Shown: positions 53,054 through 63,858, numbered from the stretch's first letter. The stretch is 64,000 bases of DNA from Cellulomonas sp. JH27-2 (GCF_014837175.1 NZ_JACYFR010000002.1:248001-312000), one strand, 5' to 3'. Made by a program: numbers and translations. Notes: generated by a model from the letters alone, not told the origin.

Positions 53054-54223
53054 TCAGCGGAATCGCGCCATGAGCGTCTGCACGTTGGCGACGTACCGGC
53101 GCGTGTCGGAGAACATCCCGTACTTCCTCACGGATGTCGCGCCCTGGTAGTAGCCGGCGATCGCGCGGGGGAGGTCGGGCGACGTGCGGACCAGCGAGCG
53201 CAGGATCGCGACGCCGGCCGTGACGTTGTCGTCCGGGTCCAGCAGGTTGAGGTGCCGCCCGACGAGCTGGGATGCCCACTCGCCGGCGGACGGGATCACC
53301 TGCATGACGCCGATGGCGTTGGCGGGGGAGACCGAGGTGTGGTTGAACCCGGACTCCTGGAACGCGACGGCCTGGGCCAGAGCGGGGTCGACGCCCATCG
53401 CCCGCGCGGTGGCGCGGACCTTGGCCTGCATCGTGGCGGGCGACGGGACACCGGTGCTCACCAGCGTGTTCTTGTTGGCGTTGGCGGCGCCGACGACGGC
53501 CGCGGAGTAGGTCCGGCCCTCGAACGTGCTGGGGACCGCCTGCTTCGAGGAGGACGCCTTCGAGCTGCTCGACGAGGACGCGGCCCCGGGCAGCGTCAGC
53601 ACGTCGCCGATGCGGATCAGGGCGCGGGCGTCGAGGTGGTTGGCCTTGACGATGGCCGCGACGGTCAGGCCGTGGCGGCTCGCGATCGCGCCGACGGTGT
53701 CGCCGGCCTTGACGGTGTAGCGGCTCGACGCGCCGGACGTGCTCGCCGGCTTCGCCGCCGACGAGGTCGAGGTCGTCGTCGCCTCGGAGATCGTGAGGAC
53801 CTGACCGATCCGGATGAGCGCACGCGCGTCGAGGTGGTTGAGCTTGACCACCTTCGCGACGGTCGTCGAGTACCTGGAGGCGATCGCGCTCACGGTCTCG
53901 CCCGCGCGCACGGTGTGGGTCACCTTGGCGGTGTGCTTGGTGGCCGTCGTCGTGGCCGCGTGCTTGGCAGGGATCGTCAGGACCTGTCCCACCTGGATGC
54001 GCGAGGCGTCGGCCAGCGAGTTGGCCCGCGCGATGGAGGTGATCGACGTACCGGTGCGCGCGGCGATGTGGCTCACGGTGTCACCCGGGCGCACGGTGTA
54101 GCGCTCGTCGGCCTGCGCGCCGGACCCGGTGGCGGACACGGCGATGGCGGCGAGCGCGATGGCGCCGGTGCTGGTCGTCGCGAGGCGACGCGCATCCGAG
54201 CGGCTGGCGATGGGCTGCGTCAT
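53054..54223 (-). CDS. Secreted LysM lytic transglycosylase
   Basis: A 389-residue exported cell-wall enzyme. An N-terminal signal (about residues 1-40, TSTGAIALAAIAVSATGSGA) is followed by three LysM repeats (RYTVRPGDTVSHIA, THTVRAGETVSAIA and RYTVKAGDTVGAIA), a Ser/Thr/Ala linker, and an SLT domain (about 275-389). The catalytic glutamate is in AVAFQESGFNHT and ANAIGVMQVIPSAGEW follows. The ATG at 54223 has AGGGG about eight bases upstream. Ahead of it lies a tandem array of GTCACA-type hexamers. It is the gene before the PASTA kinase on the same strand (72-base gap), so kinase and wall enzyme may be co-regulated. Confidence 0.92.
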   Translation of the reverse strand: MTQPIASRSDARRLATTSTGAIALAAIAVSATGSGAQADERYTVRPGDTVSHIAARTGTSITSIARANSLADASRIQVGQVLTIPAKHAATTTATKHTAKVTHTVRAGETVSAIASRYSTTVAKVVKLNHLDARALIRIGQVLTISEATTTSTSSAAKPASTSGASSRYTVKAGDTVGAIASRHGLTVAAIVKANHLDARALIRIGDVLTLPGAASSSSSSKASSSKQAVPSTFEGRTYSAAVVGAANANKNTLVSTGVPSPATMQAKVRATARAMGVDPALAQAVAFQESGFNHTSVSPANAIGVMQVIPSAGEWASQLVGRHLNLLDPDDNVTAGVAILRSLVRTSPDLPRAIAGYYQGATSVRKYGMFSDTRRYVANVQTLMARFR

Positions 54224-54243
54224 GGTGTGACCCCTGGTGCACG

Positions 54244-54288
54244 AGTGACAGAATGTGACTGGTGTTACTGATGTGACAGAACGTGAAC
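54244..54288 (-). promoter_or_regulatory. Array of GTCACA-type direct repeats before the LysM gene
   Basis: On the minus strand, hexamers GTTCAC, GTCACA, GTAACA, GTCACA and GTCACT follow each other with start-to-start steps of 11, 9, 9 and 10 bases (plus-strand positions 54283, 54272, 54263, 54254 and 54244), ending 21 bases before the LysM start. Repeats on one helix face of this kind resemble MtrA sites, known upstream of wall-peptidase genes in Actinobacteria. Confidence 0.5.
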
Positions 54289-54399
54289 GTATCCCAGTGA
54301 CACACCTGTGAAAAGCCCAGGACCGAATTGCACCGGAATTCGCGCGGGTCGCCCGCGGCATGATCACGCCCGTCGCGCTGGCATGCGTAGGCTTGTCGC

Positions 54400-54810
54400 G
54401 TGACCGACACTGCTGCCCTGGATGCCCTCGTCGACGACTGGCTGACCGTTCCCGACGTCGCCGAGAAGCTGGAGATCGACGCGGGAAAAGTGCGTCGCAG
54501 CCTTCAGGAGGGCCGGCTGGTCGGCGTCCGTCGCGGCGAGCCGAAGGTGCTGAGCGTCCCGGCCGCGTTCCTGGTGCCCGGCCACCTCGCGAACCCGGCG
54601 GCACCGTCGCGTGCCGCCGGCCTGCCGCAGTGGACCATCCTGGCTGCGCTGCAAGGCACGCTCACGGTGCTGCGCGACGCCGGTTTCGGCGACGCCGAGG
54701 CCATCGCCTGGTTGTTCACGCCCGACGACTCGCTGGGCGGCTCCCCGCTCGACGCGCTGCGCGACGGTCGCAAGACCGAGGTGCGCCGCCGGGCGCAGGC
54801 CGAGCTGTAG
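54400..54810 (+). CDS. Rv2175c-like helix-turn-helix DNA-binding protein
   Basis: A 136-residue protein with an N-terminal winged helix-turn-helix (about residues 14-50: WLTVPDVAEKLEIDAGKVRR and LVGVRRGEPKVLSVPA) and a C-terminal helical domain (LAALQGTLTVLRDAGFGDAEAIAWLF). This is the Rv2175c family; the M. tuberculosis protein is a phosphorylation substrate of PknL and loses DNA binding when phosphorylated. The kinase lies about 1.4 kb away here, which supports a similar relation. The start is a GTG at 54400. It diverges from the LysM gene. Confidence 0.88.
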   Translation: MTDTAALDALVDDWLTVPDVAEKLEIDAGKVRRSLQEGRLVGVRRGEPKVLSVPAAFLVPGHLANPAAPSRAAGLPQWTILAALQGTLTVLRDAGFGDAEAIAWLFTPDDSLGGSPLDALRDGRKTEVRRRAQAEL

Positions 54811-54849
54811 CAGCGGGTCTTCGGCCCGCCGGGCTGTTCGGCGCCGCCG

Positions 54850-55971
54850 TCAGGCGGTGCGCTCGACGGCGGCACGCGCGAGCGCGACGAGCATCCCGCG
54901 CGCCGGTTCCGGCCACCCGCGGGCGTCGATCGCGGCGAAGGCGGTCGACGAGAGATCGGCGATGAGCTCCTCGACCGACTCGACCGACCCCGTGCTCGCG
55001 ACGGCGTCCGCGAGCGCGGCGACGGCCTCCGCGTCCGCGTCCCGGTCGCCGAGGGTGCGGTCCACGAGCTCGAGCGTGCGGGTGTCGCGCGTGCCGCGTG
55101 CCCGGTCCACCGCGCGCGCGACGAGGACCGTTCGCTTGCCCTCGCGCAGGTCGTCCCCGGCGGGCTTGCCGGTCGCGGCGGGGTCGCCGAAGACACCGAG
55201 CAGGTCGTCCCTGAGCTGGAACGCCTCACCCAGCGGCAGCCCGATCGCGCGGCACGCGTCCAGGTCGTCGTCGCCCGCCCCCGCGAGGGCCGCACCGAGC
55301 ACGATCGGGTGCTCGACGCTGTAGCGCGCCGACTTGGCGCGGATGACCTCGCGGGCCCGGGCCTCGTCGGCGCCCGGGTGCGTCGACCACGGCAGCGCCT
55401 GGGCGACGACGTCGAGGTACTGGCCGACCGTCACCTCGGTCCGCATGTGGTCGAAGACCGCCCGGGCCCGCGCGGCGCTGGGAGTCACGACGCCCGCCAC
55501 GGCTGCCGAGAACTCCTCCTCGCTCGCCACGAGGGCCAGGTCGCCGAGCAGGATGGCGGCTGCCTGACCGAACCGGTCACCGTCGCCGCCCCACGACTCC
55601 TGCGCGTGGCGCTCGGCGAACGCGCGGTGGGCGGCGGGGAAGCCGCGACGCGTGTCGGAGTCGTCCATCACGTCGTCGTGGAAGAGCGCCGCGGCCTGGA
55701 AGAGCTCGAGCGCGGCACCGACGCGCAGCACCGACGCCTCGTCGGCGGTGCCGACCTGCCCGCCGTGCGCGCGCCAGGACCAGTAGCAGAACGCCGCCCG
55801 CAGGCGCTTGCCGCCGGAGAGCATCTGCGCGACGGCGTCCGCGAGTGGCGCGGCGTCGGTGCCGATCGCGACCACCGTGCTACGCAGGCGCGTGGCGTAC
55901 TCGTCGAGGAGGGTGTCGATCCGGCCGCGGACGTCGTCGACGTCCGTCAGGGCGCGCGGGGTCGGGGTCAC
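54850..55971 (-). CDS. Polyprenyl synthetase (geranylgeranyl-type prenyl diphosphate synthase)
   Basis: A 373-residue all-trans prenyl diphosphate synthase. The first aspartate-rich motif is LFHDDVMDDSDTRRG (about residue 98), the second is QLRDDLLGVFGD, with SGGKRLRAAF and the arginine pair after the first motif intact. It elongates isoprenoid diphosphates; the M. tuberculosis counterpart idsA2 makes geranylgeranyl or farnesyl chains. Product length cannot be set from sequence alone. The start is at 55971, ten bases after the lipoprotein gene on the same strand. Confidence 0.93.
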   Translation of the reverse strand: MTPTPRALTDVDDVRGRIDTLLDEYATRLRSTVVAIGTDAAPLADAVAQMLSGGKRLRAAFCYWSWRAHGGQVGTADEASVLRVGAALELFQAAALFHDDVMDDSDTRRGFPAAHRAFAERHAQESWGGDGDRFGQAAAILLGDLALVASEEEFSAAVAGVVTPSAARARAVFDHMRTEVTVGQYLDVVAQALPWSTHPGADEARAREVIRAKSARYSVEHPIVLGAALAGAGDDDLDACRAIGLPLGEAFQLRDDLLGVFGDPAATGKPAGDDLREGKRTVLVARAVDRARGTRDTRTLELVDRTLGDRDADAEAVAALADAVASTGSVESVEELIADLSSTAFAAIDARGWPEPARGMLVALARAAVERTA

Positions 55972-55981
55972 CGTCCGCAGC

Positions 55982-56506
55982 CTAGGCGACGTCCTCGACC
56001 TGGCCGCTGAGCGTCAGCGTCCGTGCGCCGCCGGAGTCGAGGATCCCGAGCAGCACGTGCTCCTTGCCGTCGTGACGGGTGAAGGAGGCCTGCACGGCGA
56101 GCTCCGGCTCCTTCTCGTCGGGGTCGCTGCGCGTGAAGCCGGCCTTCTCGAGCGGCTTGCCGACAGCCGCGAGCAGCGCCTTGGCGGAGGCGTCGCTGCG
56201 CAGGTTGAGGCTGATCGTGACCAGGTCGGAGTCGGGGACGGGCTCGGCCGACGAGAGCAGGACGGTCGCGTCGTCGGGCACGGGCAGCAGCGCGGACGGG
56301 AAGCCCGGCGCCAGGCCGCCCACCGTGGCCGCGGTCGCGGTCGGCGCGGCCAGCAGTGAGTCCGTGGGGCTCGGAGCGGGGTCGACGAGCAGCGACGCGG
56401 AGGCCGACGGCTCGAGGGTCGCGGGCTCGCTCGGGCTGCACGCCGCGAGCATCGCGGCGGCGACGGCGCAGCAGGCGGGGACGACGAGGAGGCGGACGCT
56501 CAGCAC
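55982..56506 (-). CDS. Putative lipoprotein
   Basis: A 174-residue protein with a lipoprotein signal ending in AAAMLAACSPSEPAT (lipobox cysteine about residue 23). After a Pro/Ser/Ala-rich spacer follows a domain with LVTISLNLRSDASAKALLAAVG, KPLEKAGFTRSDPDEKEPEL and VQASFTRHDGKEHVLLGIL, which looks like a small alpha/beta fold of extracellular solute-contact type. No family is recognised. The GTG at 56506 precedes the signal directly and has no good ribosome site. It probably shares a transcript with the prenyl synthase gene downstream. Confidence 0.75.
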   Translation of the reverse strand: MLSVRLLVVPACCAVAAAMLAACSPSEPATLEPSASASLLVDPAPSPTDSLLAAPTATAATVGGLAPGFPSALLPVPDDATVLLSSAEPVPDSDLVTISLNLRSDASAKALLAAVGKPLEKAGFTRSDPDEKEPELAVQASFTRHDGKEHVLLGILDSGGARTLTLSGQVEDVA

Positions 56507-56622
56507 CGGGTCAGGGTAGCCGTGCCCGTCGACGTGACCACAGCCACCGTCGCCCGGACCGCCGGCCCACAGATCGGGCCGCTCGCCCGTCACACCGCCG
56601 TCTCGTGCAGTGGGCTGGTGCC

Positions 56623-57783
56623 ATGGACACCGACCTCGAGACAGTGCGTACCAGCGAGCCCCGCGAGCTGCTGGCCCTCATCCCGCACCGGCTGGGATTC
56701 CGGCCGCGCGACAGCGCGGTGCTGGTGAGCCTGCGCCCACCGCGTGGCCGGGTGGGCCTGGTGATGCGGGTCGACCTGGTCCACCTGGCCGACGGCGGCA
56801 CCGGGCGTCAGGTCGCGCGGTCGGCCCTGTCGGCGCTGGACGCGGACGGTGCGCGGCACGTCGCGTGCGTCCTGTACGTGGGCCCGGACGACCCTCGTCT
56901 GCACGCCGAGCCCGGTCGGTCGGCCGCGCACCGGGCCGCCGCCCACGTCCGGGAGGCCGCCGAAGGGCCGTTCGGCTGGGTCCCCGTGCACGTCGTGACC
57001 GACTCGGGCTTCCTCACGCTCGACTGCACCGACCCCGTCTGCTGCCCTGCCGGCGGACGTCCGCTGAGCGAGCTCGACGCGACGCAGGTGGGTGCGCACA
57101 TGGTGCTCTCGGGGTCGGTGGTGGCCGGCTCGCGCGAGGAGCTGGTGCGGTTCCCGGCGGTCGGTCAGCAGGCGCGGCGGTCCGCGGCGCGTGTGCGGGC
57201 CCGGTGGGTCACGCGTGGTGTCGAGGCGGACGAGCGGGCCGGCGAGCAGCGTGAGGAGGCGCGCGCGGCGTGGCGGGCCGACTCCGTCGCCGCGTGGCGC
57301 TCGGCCGTGCGGTGCGTCGAGGGCACGGGACCCGAGCACCCTGCCCCGTGGGGCAGGCTCGAGGCGGGTCTCGTGGACCGGCGCGTGCGCGACGCGGTCC
57401 TCGTCGCCCTCATCCCGGGCACGGGTGAGCTGGCCGAGCGGTACGTGCTCGGCAGGGCGCCCGAGACGGCGGACGACGTGGCGGTCCGGGAGGCGCTCCG
57501 GCTCGTGATGGACCCCGCTCACGGGGTCCGCCCGCCGCCGGACCAGGCGCGGGTCCACCAGGAGGCGCTCGAGCTCGTCGTCGCGCACGGGCGCCCTCGC
57601 CGTCAGGCGCCCGCGCTGACGCTTCTCGCCGTGCTCGCGTGGTGGCAGGGCGAGGGCGCGCGTGCGCAGATCCTGCTGGCCACGGCGCTCGAGCACGACG
57701 CCACCTACCGGTTGGCGAGGATGGTCGAGGACCTGCTGCGCTCGGCCGTCAGCCCAGGGTGGGTACGGCGCGACGCGGCGTGA
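56623..57783 (+). CDS. DUF4192 protein
   Basis: A 386-residue actinobacterial protein of the DUF4192 family. The N-terminal signature RTSEPRELLALIPHRLGFRP is followed by DSAVLVSLRPPRGRVGLVMRVDL and a mid-region with CTDPVCCPAGGRPL, whose cysteines might bind metal. The C-terminal half is arginine-rich with TPR-like helices (GRPRRQAPALTLLAVLAWWQGEGARAQIL in outline). Function is unknown. The ATG at 56623 fits the family start. It is divergent from the lipoprotein gene. Confidence 0.87.
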   Translation: MDTDLETVRTSEPRELLALIPHRLGFRPRDSAVLVSLRPPRGRVGLVMRVDLVHLADGGTGRQVARSALSALDADGARHVACVLYVGPDDPRLHAEPGRSAAHRAAAHVREAAEGPFGWVPVHVVTDSGFLTLDCTDPVCCPAGGRPLSELDATQVGAHMVLSGSVVAGSREELVRFPAVGQQARRSAARVRARWVTRGVEADERAGEQREEARAAWRADSVAAWRSAVRCVEGTGPEHPAPWGRLEAGLVDRRVRDAVLVALIPGTGELAERYVLGRAPETADDVAVREALRLVMDPAHGVRPPPDQARVHQEALELVVAHGRPRRQAPALTLLAVLAWWQGEGARAQILLATALEHDATYRLARMVEDLLRSAVSPGWVRRDAA

Positions 57784-57883
57784 GGTGGTGCACCGGTTCG
57801 CGACGGCGTCCGGGCGGTGACGTGGGTCCGCGCGCGCTCGTCGGGACCGGCCGACTCCGGTAGCGTCGCGCCAGCACGGTCGT

Positions 57884-57902
57884 GCACCCGCTCGGCGGGT
57901 GC
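57884..57902 (+). other. Stem-loop upstream of the universal stress gene
   Basis: GCACCCGC and GCGGGTGC form an 8-bp stem with a TCG loop, 100 bases past the DUF4192 stop and 20 bases before the AGGAGG ribosome site of the next gene. It may be a weak terminator or a leader hairpin. Confidence 0.4.
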
Positions 57903-57935
57903 GCTCGAGCGTGAGCTCGGCCAGGAGGTCGGGCG

Positions 57936-58358
57936 GTGGCGGTGGGACGGGAGCGCGTCATGGGGATCGTGGTCGGATATCTGGCGACTCCGGAAGGTCG
58001 CGCGGCGCTCGCCGCGGCCGTCGACGAGGCCCACAAGCGCTCGACGACGGTCGTCGTGGTGGTCAGCACGCGACCGGACGAGCCGGCCGAGCAGCGCGCG
58101 ACGGTCGAGGCCGAGCTCGCGAGCGTGGCGGCCGACCTGGACCGGGACCACACACCGCACGAGATCCGCCTCCTGGACGGCGGGGACGTCGCCGACGACC
58201 TCATCGGGACGGCGGAGGAGATCGACGCCGAGCTCGTCGTGATCGGGCTTCGTCGGCGCAGCCCGGTCGGCAAGCTCATCCTCGGCGCGAACGCCCAGCG
58301 TGTGCTCTTCGACGCACCGTGCCCTGTCCTGACGGTGAAGCCCGGTCCGACGGGCTGA
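57936..58358 (+). CDS. Universal stress protein
   Basis: A 140-residue UspA-fold protein. [20 protein letters not shown] is the first strand and helix, [20 protein letters not shown] (with the G-x2-G-x9-G-S/A-type nucleotide loop degenerate as [15 protein letters not shown]) and PCPVLTVKP close the fold. ATP binding is plausible. The GTG at 57936 has a perfect AGGAGG seven to eight bases upstream; an ATG at 57960 matches the usual family beginning and has GGGAG, so either may be used. The gene stands between DUF4192 and the principal sigma factor. Confidence 0.87.
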   Translation: MAVGRERVMGIVVGYLATPEGRAALAAAVDEAHKRSTTVVVVVSTRPDEPAEQRATVEAELASVAADLDRDHTPHEIRLLDGGDVADDLIGTAEEIDAELVVIGLRRRSPVGKLILGANAQRVLFDAPCPVLTVKPGPTG

Positions 58359-58459
58359 GCGGGAATCTTCGGCCGCGCTCACGCGTTCCACCCATCGAGC
58401 CCCCTGTTTCCGGTCGCTTCGTCATGCCCGTCGGGGCGCCGGGAGGGGAAATGGCTCGG

Positions 58460-58465
58460 TACAAT
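58460..58465 (+). promoter_or_regulatory. Candidate -10 element of the principal sigma gene
   Basis: TACAAT, a close match to the housekeeping consensus in an otherwise GC-rich region, lies 55 bases upstream of the sigma factor start. No clear -35 hexamer is seen 17 bases before it. Confidence 0.5.
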
Positions 58466-58519
58466 ATCGTCACACCACGCCGCTCCTTCCCGGGGGGCTG
58501 CGCTGCCGAAAGGTCGTTC

Positions 58520-60097
58520 GTGTCGTCCCAGACCCCGCATCCCGCACTTCCGCGTGAGTTCGAGCACCCCGCTCTCCAGGACCTCGTCGTGCGTGGCAGG
58601 ACCCATGGCACCATCGCCGCCGCCGAGGTGCGCGCGGCGTGCGAGGTCGCCGACGTCCAGGACGCCAAGCGGCTCCGGGCCGTGGTGCGTGGCCTCGCGA
58701 CGGCCGGTATCGCCGTGAGCGAGCCGACCCCCGCCCGTGCCGTGGCAGCCACGCGTACCACTGGACGCCCCGCGGCCCAGGCCGCGGTGAGCGGCGACGA
58801 GCAGGCCGCCAAGCCCGCGCGTCGTCGTGCCGCCGCGCCCAAGGCGACGGTGACGGCCGCCGAGACGGCTGACGGCGCCGCGCCCGCCGCGAAGAAGGCG
58901 GCGCCCAAGGCCAAGTCCGCCACGGCCACGAAGGCCGCGGCGAAGGCCAAGGGGGCAGCCGAGGCGGAGACGTCGGACGACGACGAGCCCACGAACCTCG
59001 AGGAGATCGAGGTCGACGACGTCGAGGTCGAGGCGGACGACGCCGAGGCCACGAGCGACGCGGACTCGGACGAGAGCGACGACGCCAAGAAGCCTGCCGC
59101 CGCCGCCGAGGAGACGGAGGACTCGGGGTTCACCTACTCCGACGCCGACGACGACGACGCCCCCGCGCAGCAGGTCGTGACGGCGGGCGCCACCGCGGAC
59201 CCCGTCAAGGACTACCTCAAGCAGATCGGCAAGGTCGCGCTGCTGAACGCCGAGCAGGAGGTCGAGCTCGCCAAGCGCATCGAGGCCGGCCTGTTCGCTG
59301 AGGAGCGTCTGGGGGCCGGGCTCACGCTCGAGCCCAAGGCCCGCCGCGAGCTCGAGTGGATCGCGCAGGACGGCCGCCGCGCCAAGAACCACCTGCTCGA
59401 GGCCAACCTGCGCCTCGTCGTCTCCCTCGCCAAGCGCTACACGGGCCGCGGCATGCTCTTCCTGGACCTGATCCAGGAGGGCAACCTCGGTCTGATCCGT
59501 GCTGTCGAGAAGTTCGACTACACCAAGGGCTACAAGTTCTCGACGTACGCCACGTGGTGGATCCGGCAGGCCATCACGCGCGCCATGGCCGACCAGGCCC
59601 GCACCATCCGTATCCCGGTGCACATGGTCGAGGTCATCAACAAGCTGGCCCGCGTCCAGCGGCAGATGCTCCAGGACCTGGGCCGCGAGCCCACGCCCGA
59701 GGAGCTCGCCAAGGAGCTCGACATGACGCCCGAGAAGGTTGTCGAGGTCCAGAAGTACGGCCGCGAGCCCATCTCGCTGCACACGCCCCTGGGCGAGGAC
59801 GGCGACAGCGAGTTCGGCGACCTCATCGAGGACTCCGAGGCCGTCGTTCCCGCCGACGCGGTCAGCTTCACGCTCCTGCAGGAGCAGCTGCACCAGGTGC
59901 TCGACACGCTCTCCGAGCGCGAGGCCGGCGTGGTGTCGATGCGCTTCGGCCTCACCGACGGCCAGCCCAAGACGCTGGACGAGATCGGCAAGGTCTACGG
60001 CGTGACGCGTGAGCGGATCCGTCAGATCGAGTCCAAGACGATGAGCAAGCTGCGTCACCCGTCGCGCTCGCAGGTGCTGCGCGACTACCTGGACTGA
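58520..60097 (+). CDS. sigA: Principal RNA polymerase sigma factor (sigma-70, group 1)
   Basis: A 525-residue housekeeping sigma factor. Region 1.1-like helices (about 12-65) are followed by an Ala/Lys then Asp/Glu-rich low-complexity segment (about 75-220). Region 1.2 is [20 protein letters not shown], regions 2.1-2.4 include [15 protein letters not shown], and region 4.2 has the helix-turn-helix [19 protein letters not shown]. These are standard group 1 marks. The GTG at 58520 has AAAGG eight bases upstream. Two hairpins follow the stop. It has the position of hrdB relative to the topoisomerase subunit gene in Streptomyces. Confidence 0.96.
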   Translation: MSSQTPHPALPREFEHPALQDLVVRGRTHGTIAAAEVRAACEVADVQDAKRLRAVVRGLATAGIAVSEPTPARAVAATRTTGRPAAQAAVSGDEQAAKPARRRAAAPKATVTAAETADGAAPAAKKAAPKAKSATATKAAAKAKGAAEAETSDDDEPTNLEEIEVDDVEVEADDAEATSDADSDESDDAKKPAAAAEETEDSGFTYSDADDDDAPAQQVVTAGATADPVKDYLKQIGKVALLNAEQEVELAKRIEAGLFAEERLGAGLTLEPKARRELEWIAQDGRRAKNHLLEANLRLVVSLAKRYTGRGMLFLDLIQEGNLGLIRAVEKFDYTKGYKFSTYATWWIRQAITRAMADQARTIRIPVHMVEVINKLARVQRQMLQDLGREPTPEELAKELDMTPEKVVEVQKYGREPISLHTPLGEDGDSEFGDLIEDSEAVVPADAVSFTLLQEQLHQVLDTLSEREAGVVSMRFGLTDGQPKTLDEIGKVYGVTRERIRQIESKTMSKLRHPSRSQVLRDYLD

Positions 60098-60120
60098 CGC
60101 GCGGTCGTCACGAACCAACG

Positions 60121-60152
60121 ACGCGGGGCCTGCCACGAGGCGGGCCCCGCGT
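60121..60152 (+). terminator. Terminator after the principal sigma gene
   Basis: ACGCGGGGCC (60121-60130) pairs with GGCCCCGCGT (60143-60152) over a 12-base loop, 24 bases past the sigma factor stop. Confidence 0.75.
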
Positions 60153-60203
60153 TGGCGTTCCCAGGGCTTCGGGCCTCCGAGACGGATGCGCTCGGGGACG
60201 AGA

Positions 60204-60232
60204 AAGGCCCGGACCTCATGGGTCCGGGCCTT
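60204..60232 (-). terminator. Terminator after the DUF7455 gene
   Basis: AAGGCCCGGACC (60204-60215) pairs with GGTCCGGGCCTT (60221-60232) over a five-base loop, 24 bases beyond the DUF7455 stop on the minus strand. Confidence 0.78.
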
Positions 60233-60256
60233 CCTGGTCGTCGGTGCGACCAGCTG

Positions 60257-60469
60257 TCAGACGCTCGCGGCGCCCGCGCCGGCGCCGTGCTCGGCGAGCA
60301 GGCGGTCGGTCTCGTCCTGGACGTGCGTGGCGAGCTCGGCGAACTTGGGGGCGTGCTCGCGCGCGTGGTGCGCGCAGAACAGCAGCTCGCCCACGGGCAG
60401 GACGACGCGGACGTACGCCTGCGCGTTGCAGCGGTCGCAGCGGTCGGCTGCGGTCAGCGGTTCAGTCAT
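60257..60469 (-). CDS. DUF7455 small zinc-ribbon-like protein
   Basis: A 70-residue protein, TEPLTAADRCDRCNAQAYVR then LPVGELLFCAHHAREHAPKF. The pairs CDRC and CAHH probably bind zinc. This is the DUF7455 family, found beside the principal sigma factor in many Actinobacteria. The role is unknown. The ATG at 60469 is the first plausible start. It diverges from the topoisomerase gene and ends against the sigma factor terminator. Confidence 0.85.
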   Translation of the reverse strand: MTEPLTAADRCDRCNAQAYVRVVLPVGELLFCAHHAREHAPKFAELATHVQDETDRLLAEHGAGAGAASV

Positions 60470-60553
60470 GGTCCCAGTCACATAGACATAGAACCATCTC
60501 GTCGCGGATTCCATCTCACCGACAGGGGGTGGTTCGCTGACCGCGTACACAAC

Positions 60554-60571
60554 CGTCACCTGATCGTGACG
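60554..60571. promoter_or_regulatory. Inverted repeat CGTCAC-N6-GTGACG before parE
   Basis: A perfect 6-6-6 inverted repeat in the 183-base divergent region between DUF7455 and the topoisomerase gene. Its regulator is unknown. Confidence 0.3.
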
Positions 60572-60652
60572 TGACGGCGATCCTGCGGCACGTGAGCCGC
60601 GGCGTGCCGCGCCGCTCCGGGTTCTGACGGTGGTCGCGACTACGATCTCCCC

Positions 60653-62782
<2,130 letters not shown>

Positions 62783-62826
62783 CCTCGGGTTGCCGGCCCG
62801 GGCAGCGGGTCGGCAGGCTGGGCTGC

Positions 62827-63852
62827 ATGGACGACGAGTCGCAGTCCCTCGTGCGGCGCTTCGCGGTACCCGCGGTCGCGCGCCGCCCGGATGCCGGGTC
62901 GGGCCTGATCTGGCGGCCGCTCACGGACGGGGACGTGCCCGCGCTCGCACGGCTGGTCGCGGCCATCGAGCAGGACGCCGGTGCGCCCTACCGGACGTCG
63001 GAGCAAGAGCTCGCCGAGCGTCTCGGCGCGAGCGACCTCGATGCTGAGGCGGACACGCTGGGTGGGTGGGACGCCCACGGCACGCTGCGCGCGTGGGCAC
63101 TGGTGGACCAGCCCGAGGGCGACGAACGTGTCGTGCGGGCGTTCCTGTCCGGCGGCGTGCACCCGGCGTGGACGGGCCGGGGGATCGGCCGCCAGGTGCT
63201 CGTCTGGTCGCAGGACCGCGCCCGGCAGCGCATCGCGGCCGCGGCCAAGGACGCGCCAGCGCGGATCGGGGCGTTCACCGACGACACCGACGCGCGGACG
63301 GCCGCGCTCCTCGAGGCGGGCGGGATGAGACCTGTCCGGTACTACGCGGAGCTGCGTCGGCCCGTGCGTGACCCGCTGGCCGTCGTGACGGTCGACGGCG
63401 TCGAGGTGCGGGCATGGTCCGACGACATCGAGGAGGCGGCGCGTGTCGCACACAACGAGGCGTTCGCCGACCACTGGGGCAGCGAGCCTCGCACGCGGAA
63501 CCAGTGGTTCGAGGGACGGTCGCAGTTCGCCGCCGGATGGAGCTTCGTGGCCGTCGACGCGGCGTCCGGGGAGATCGTCGGGTATCTGATGTCCGGACGC
63601 TACGAGCAGGACTGGGCTGTCACCGGGCACTCCTCGGGCTATGTCGAACGGCTCGGCGTGCGACGGGCGTGGCGCGGGCGCGGCGTCGCGAGCGCGCTGC
63701 TCGTCGCCGCCATGCAGGCGTACCGCCGTGACGGCGTCGAGCACGCCGAGCTCGGCGTCGACACCGACAACCCCTCCGGCGCCCACCGTCTCTACGCGGG
63801 ACTCGGGTTCGGGGTGTTCCACCGGGTCACGCTGCGCAGCATCGAGCTGTGA
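62827..63852 (+). CDS. GNAT acetyltransferase with two GNAT domains
   Basis: A 341-residue protein made of two GNAT folds. The C-terminal one (about 190-341) has a good acetyl-CoA loop, VERLGVRRAWRGRGVASALL, and the closing NPSGAHRLYAGLGF. The N-terminal domain (about 25-180) has VHPAWTGRGIGRQVLVWSQD as its loop and DARTAALLEAGGMRPVRYY at its end. Double-GNAT proteins of this outline include mycothiol synthase relatives; the substrate here is unknown. The ATG at 62827 follows the topoisomerase stop by 44 bases, so the genes may share a transcript. Confidence 0.9.
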   Translation: MDDESQSLVRRFAVPAVARRPDAGSGLIWRPLTDGDVPALARLVAAIEQDAGAPYRTSEQELAERLGASDLDAEADTLGGWDAHGTLRAWALVDQPEGDERVVRAFLSGGVHPAWTGRGIGRQVLVWSQDRARQRIAAAAKDAPARIGAFTDDTDARTAALLEAGGMRPVRYYAELRRPVRDPLAVVTVDGVEVRAWSDDIEEAARVAHNEAFADHWGSEPRTRNQWFEGRSQFAAGWSFVAVDAASGEIVGYLMSGRYEQDWAVTGHSSGYVERLGVRRAWRGRGVASALLVAAMQAYRRDGVEHAELGVDTDNPSGAHRLYAGLGFGVFHRVTLRSIEL

Positions 63853-63858
63853 CCCGGG

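Noticed and set aside
54224..54399. c-di-AMP (ydaO) riboswitch, often found before actinobacterial wall hydrolase genes
   Set aside because: The whole divergent region is only 176 bases and shows protein-site-like repeats; the required paired elements of the riboswitch are not seen.
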